This document shows, one piece after another, positions 13,226-13,388 of a stretch of DNA of 13,388 nucleotides. Below the pieces are notes generated by a model. It ran no database searches. It was given only the letters and a program-made list of their open reading frames with translations, and was not told where the DNA came from. The first letter of the stretch is position 1, and every line of letters begins with the position of its first letter. The position numbers and the translations under genes are program-made. Source of the DNA: an uncultured Collinsella sp. (GTDB lineage: Bacteria > Actinomycetota > Coriobacteriia > Coriobacteriales > Coriobacteriaceae). The stretch is taken from the NCBI GenBank assembly GCA_902489855.1, contig CABUBS010000039.1, positions 1 to 13,388 of the forward strand, written 5' to 3'.

Positions 13226-13326
13226 GGGACAAAGTAATCAGTAGTTTTTGTCCCAGGGTCGCCTGCGGCAACGAGCTCGATGCGGCTTTCGCACCTGGGA
13301 CAAAGAACTACTGATAACTTTGTCCC
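13226..13326. repeat. 101-bp double palindrome built from GGGACAAAG arms
   Basis: The left arm (13226-13257) and right arm (13294-13326) are imperfect inverted repeats of about 32 bp, differing at only a few positions. Each arm is also a palindrome by itself, opening with GGGACAAA and closing with TTTGTCCC. The region can therefore fold as one long hairpin or as two separate ones. The 36-nt centre holds the 8-bp palindrome CGAGCTCG. It fills most of the gap between the PAP2 gene and the partial gene at the right edge, and no protein frame fits it. Confidence 0.7.
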
Positions 13327-13339
13327 ACCGACTTACTTG

Positions 13340-13388
13340 TTAGTCGTCGTCACTGGCACCCAGCTGCTGCAGCAGCATGAGCGCGGCC
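13340..13388 (-). CDS. C-terminal end of a protein gene cut by the window edge
   Basis: On the minus strand an open frame runs in from the right edge and ends at TAA (13340-13342). The last residues are AALMLLQQLGASDDD. The acidic ending and GC-rich third positions suit a real gene end, and it has the same orientation as its neighbours, but 15 codons are too few for identification. Confidence 0.45.
   Translation of the reverse strand, partial: AALMLLQQLGASDDD

Noticed and set aside
11880..13244. A long open frame of 454 codons on the plus strand.
   Set aside because: It is antisense to the aldolase-like and PAP2 genes, with a basic low-complexity composition and no recognisable domain.
13111..13314. 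A 67-codon plus-strand frame.
   Set aside because: It crosses the PAP2 start region in antisense and then the double palindrome, and has no ribosome site or motif.

Overview
The window reads as a chromosomal stretch of a GC-rich gut actinobacterium of the Coriobacteriia, most likely Collinsella. This is inferred from gene style, a mannose-family PTS next to FrlB-like deglycases, clear Shine-Dalgarno sites and abundant intergenic palindromes; no rRNA or marker gene is present to prove it. There are thirteen complete protein genes, twelve on the minus strand and one on the plus strand, and probably the last codons of a fourteenth at the right edge. No tRNA, rRNA, CRISPR array, transposase or phage gene was seen.

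Layout, left to right. 1-833: a GntR/UTRA repressor (minus), followed downstream by a structured 3' element. 1053-2060: a YitT-family membrane protein. 2061-2414: an intergenic stretch with a 119-bp nested palindrome. 2415-3044: a HAD phosphatase or phosphomutase. 3204-6987: a sugar-uptake operon transcribed right to left, with PTS IIAB, IIC and IID and then an SIS-domain deglycase of the FrlB/FraB type. 7170-8252: an EamA/DMT transporter. 8253-8640: an intergenic stretch with several palindromes and a second copy of the 3' element. 8641-9633 and 9839-10561: a second FrlB-like deglycase divergent from a second GntR/UTRA regulator. 10583-13184: a GNAT acetyltransferase, a threonine-aldolase-like PLP enzyme and a PAP2 phosphatase. 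13185-13388: a large double palindrome and the tail of the next gene.

The likely working unit is catabolism of glycated amino acids (Amadori products such as fructoselysine or glucoselysine) or similar amino sugars. The PTS would import and phosphorylate the substrate. One or both SIS enzymes would split it into a sugar phosphate and a free amine or amino acid. The two GntR proteins would sense the phosphorylated intermediate. Both SIS proteins keep the Glu and His, 16 residues apart, that I recall as catalytic in Salmonella FraB. The substrate cannot be read from the sequence.

The most unusual content is non-coding. Two roughly 105-nt elements follow the stop codons of the first regulator and the second deglycase. 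They share fixed single-stranded segments and two hairpins whose stems differ by compensatory base changes, as expected of a conserved RNA structure. There are also at least six palindromic intergenic repeats, several sharing the core GGGACAG, and short repeated words upstream of the regulators and transporters that look like operators.
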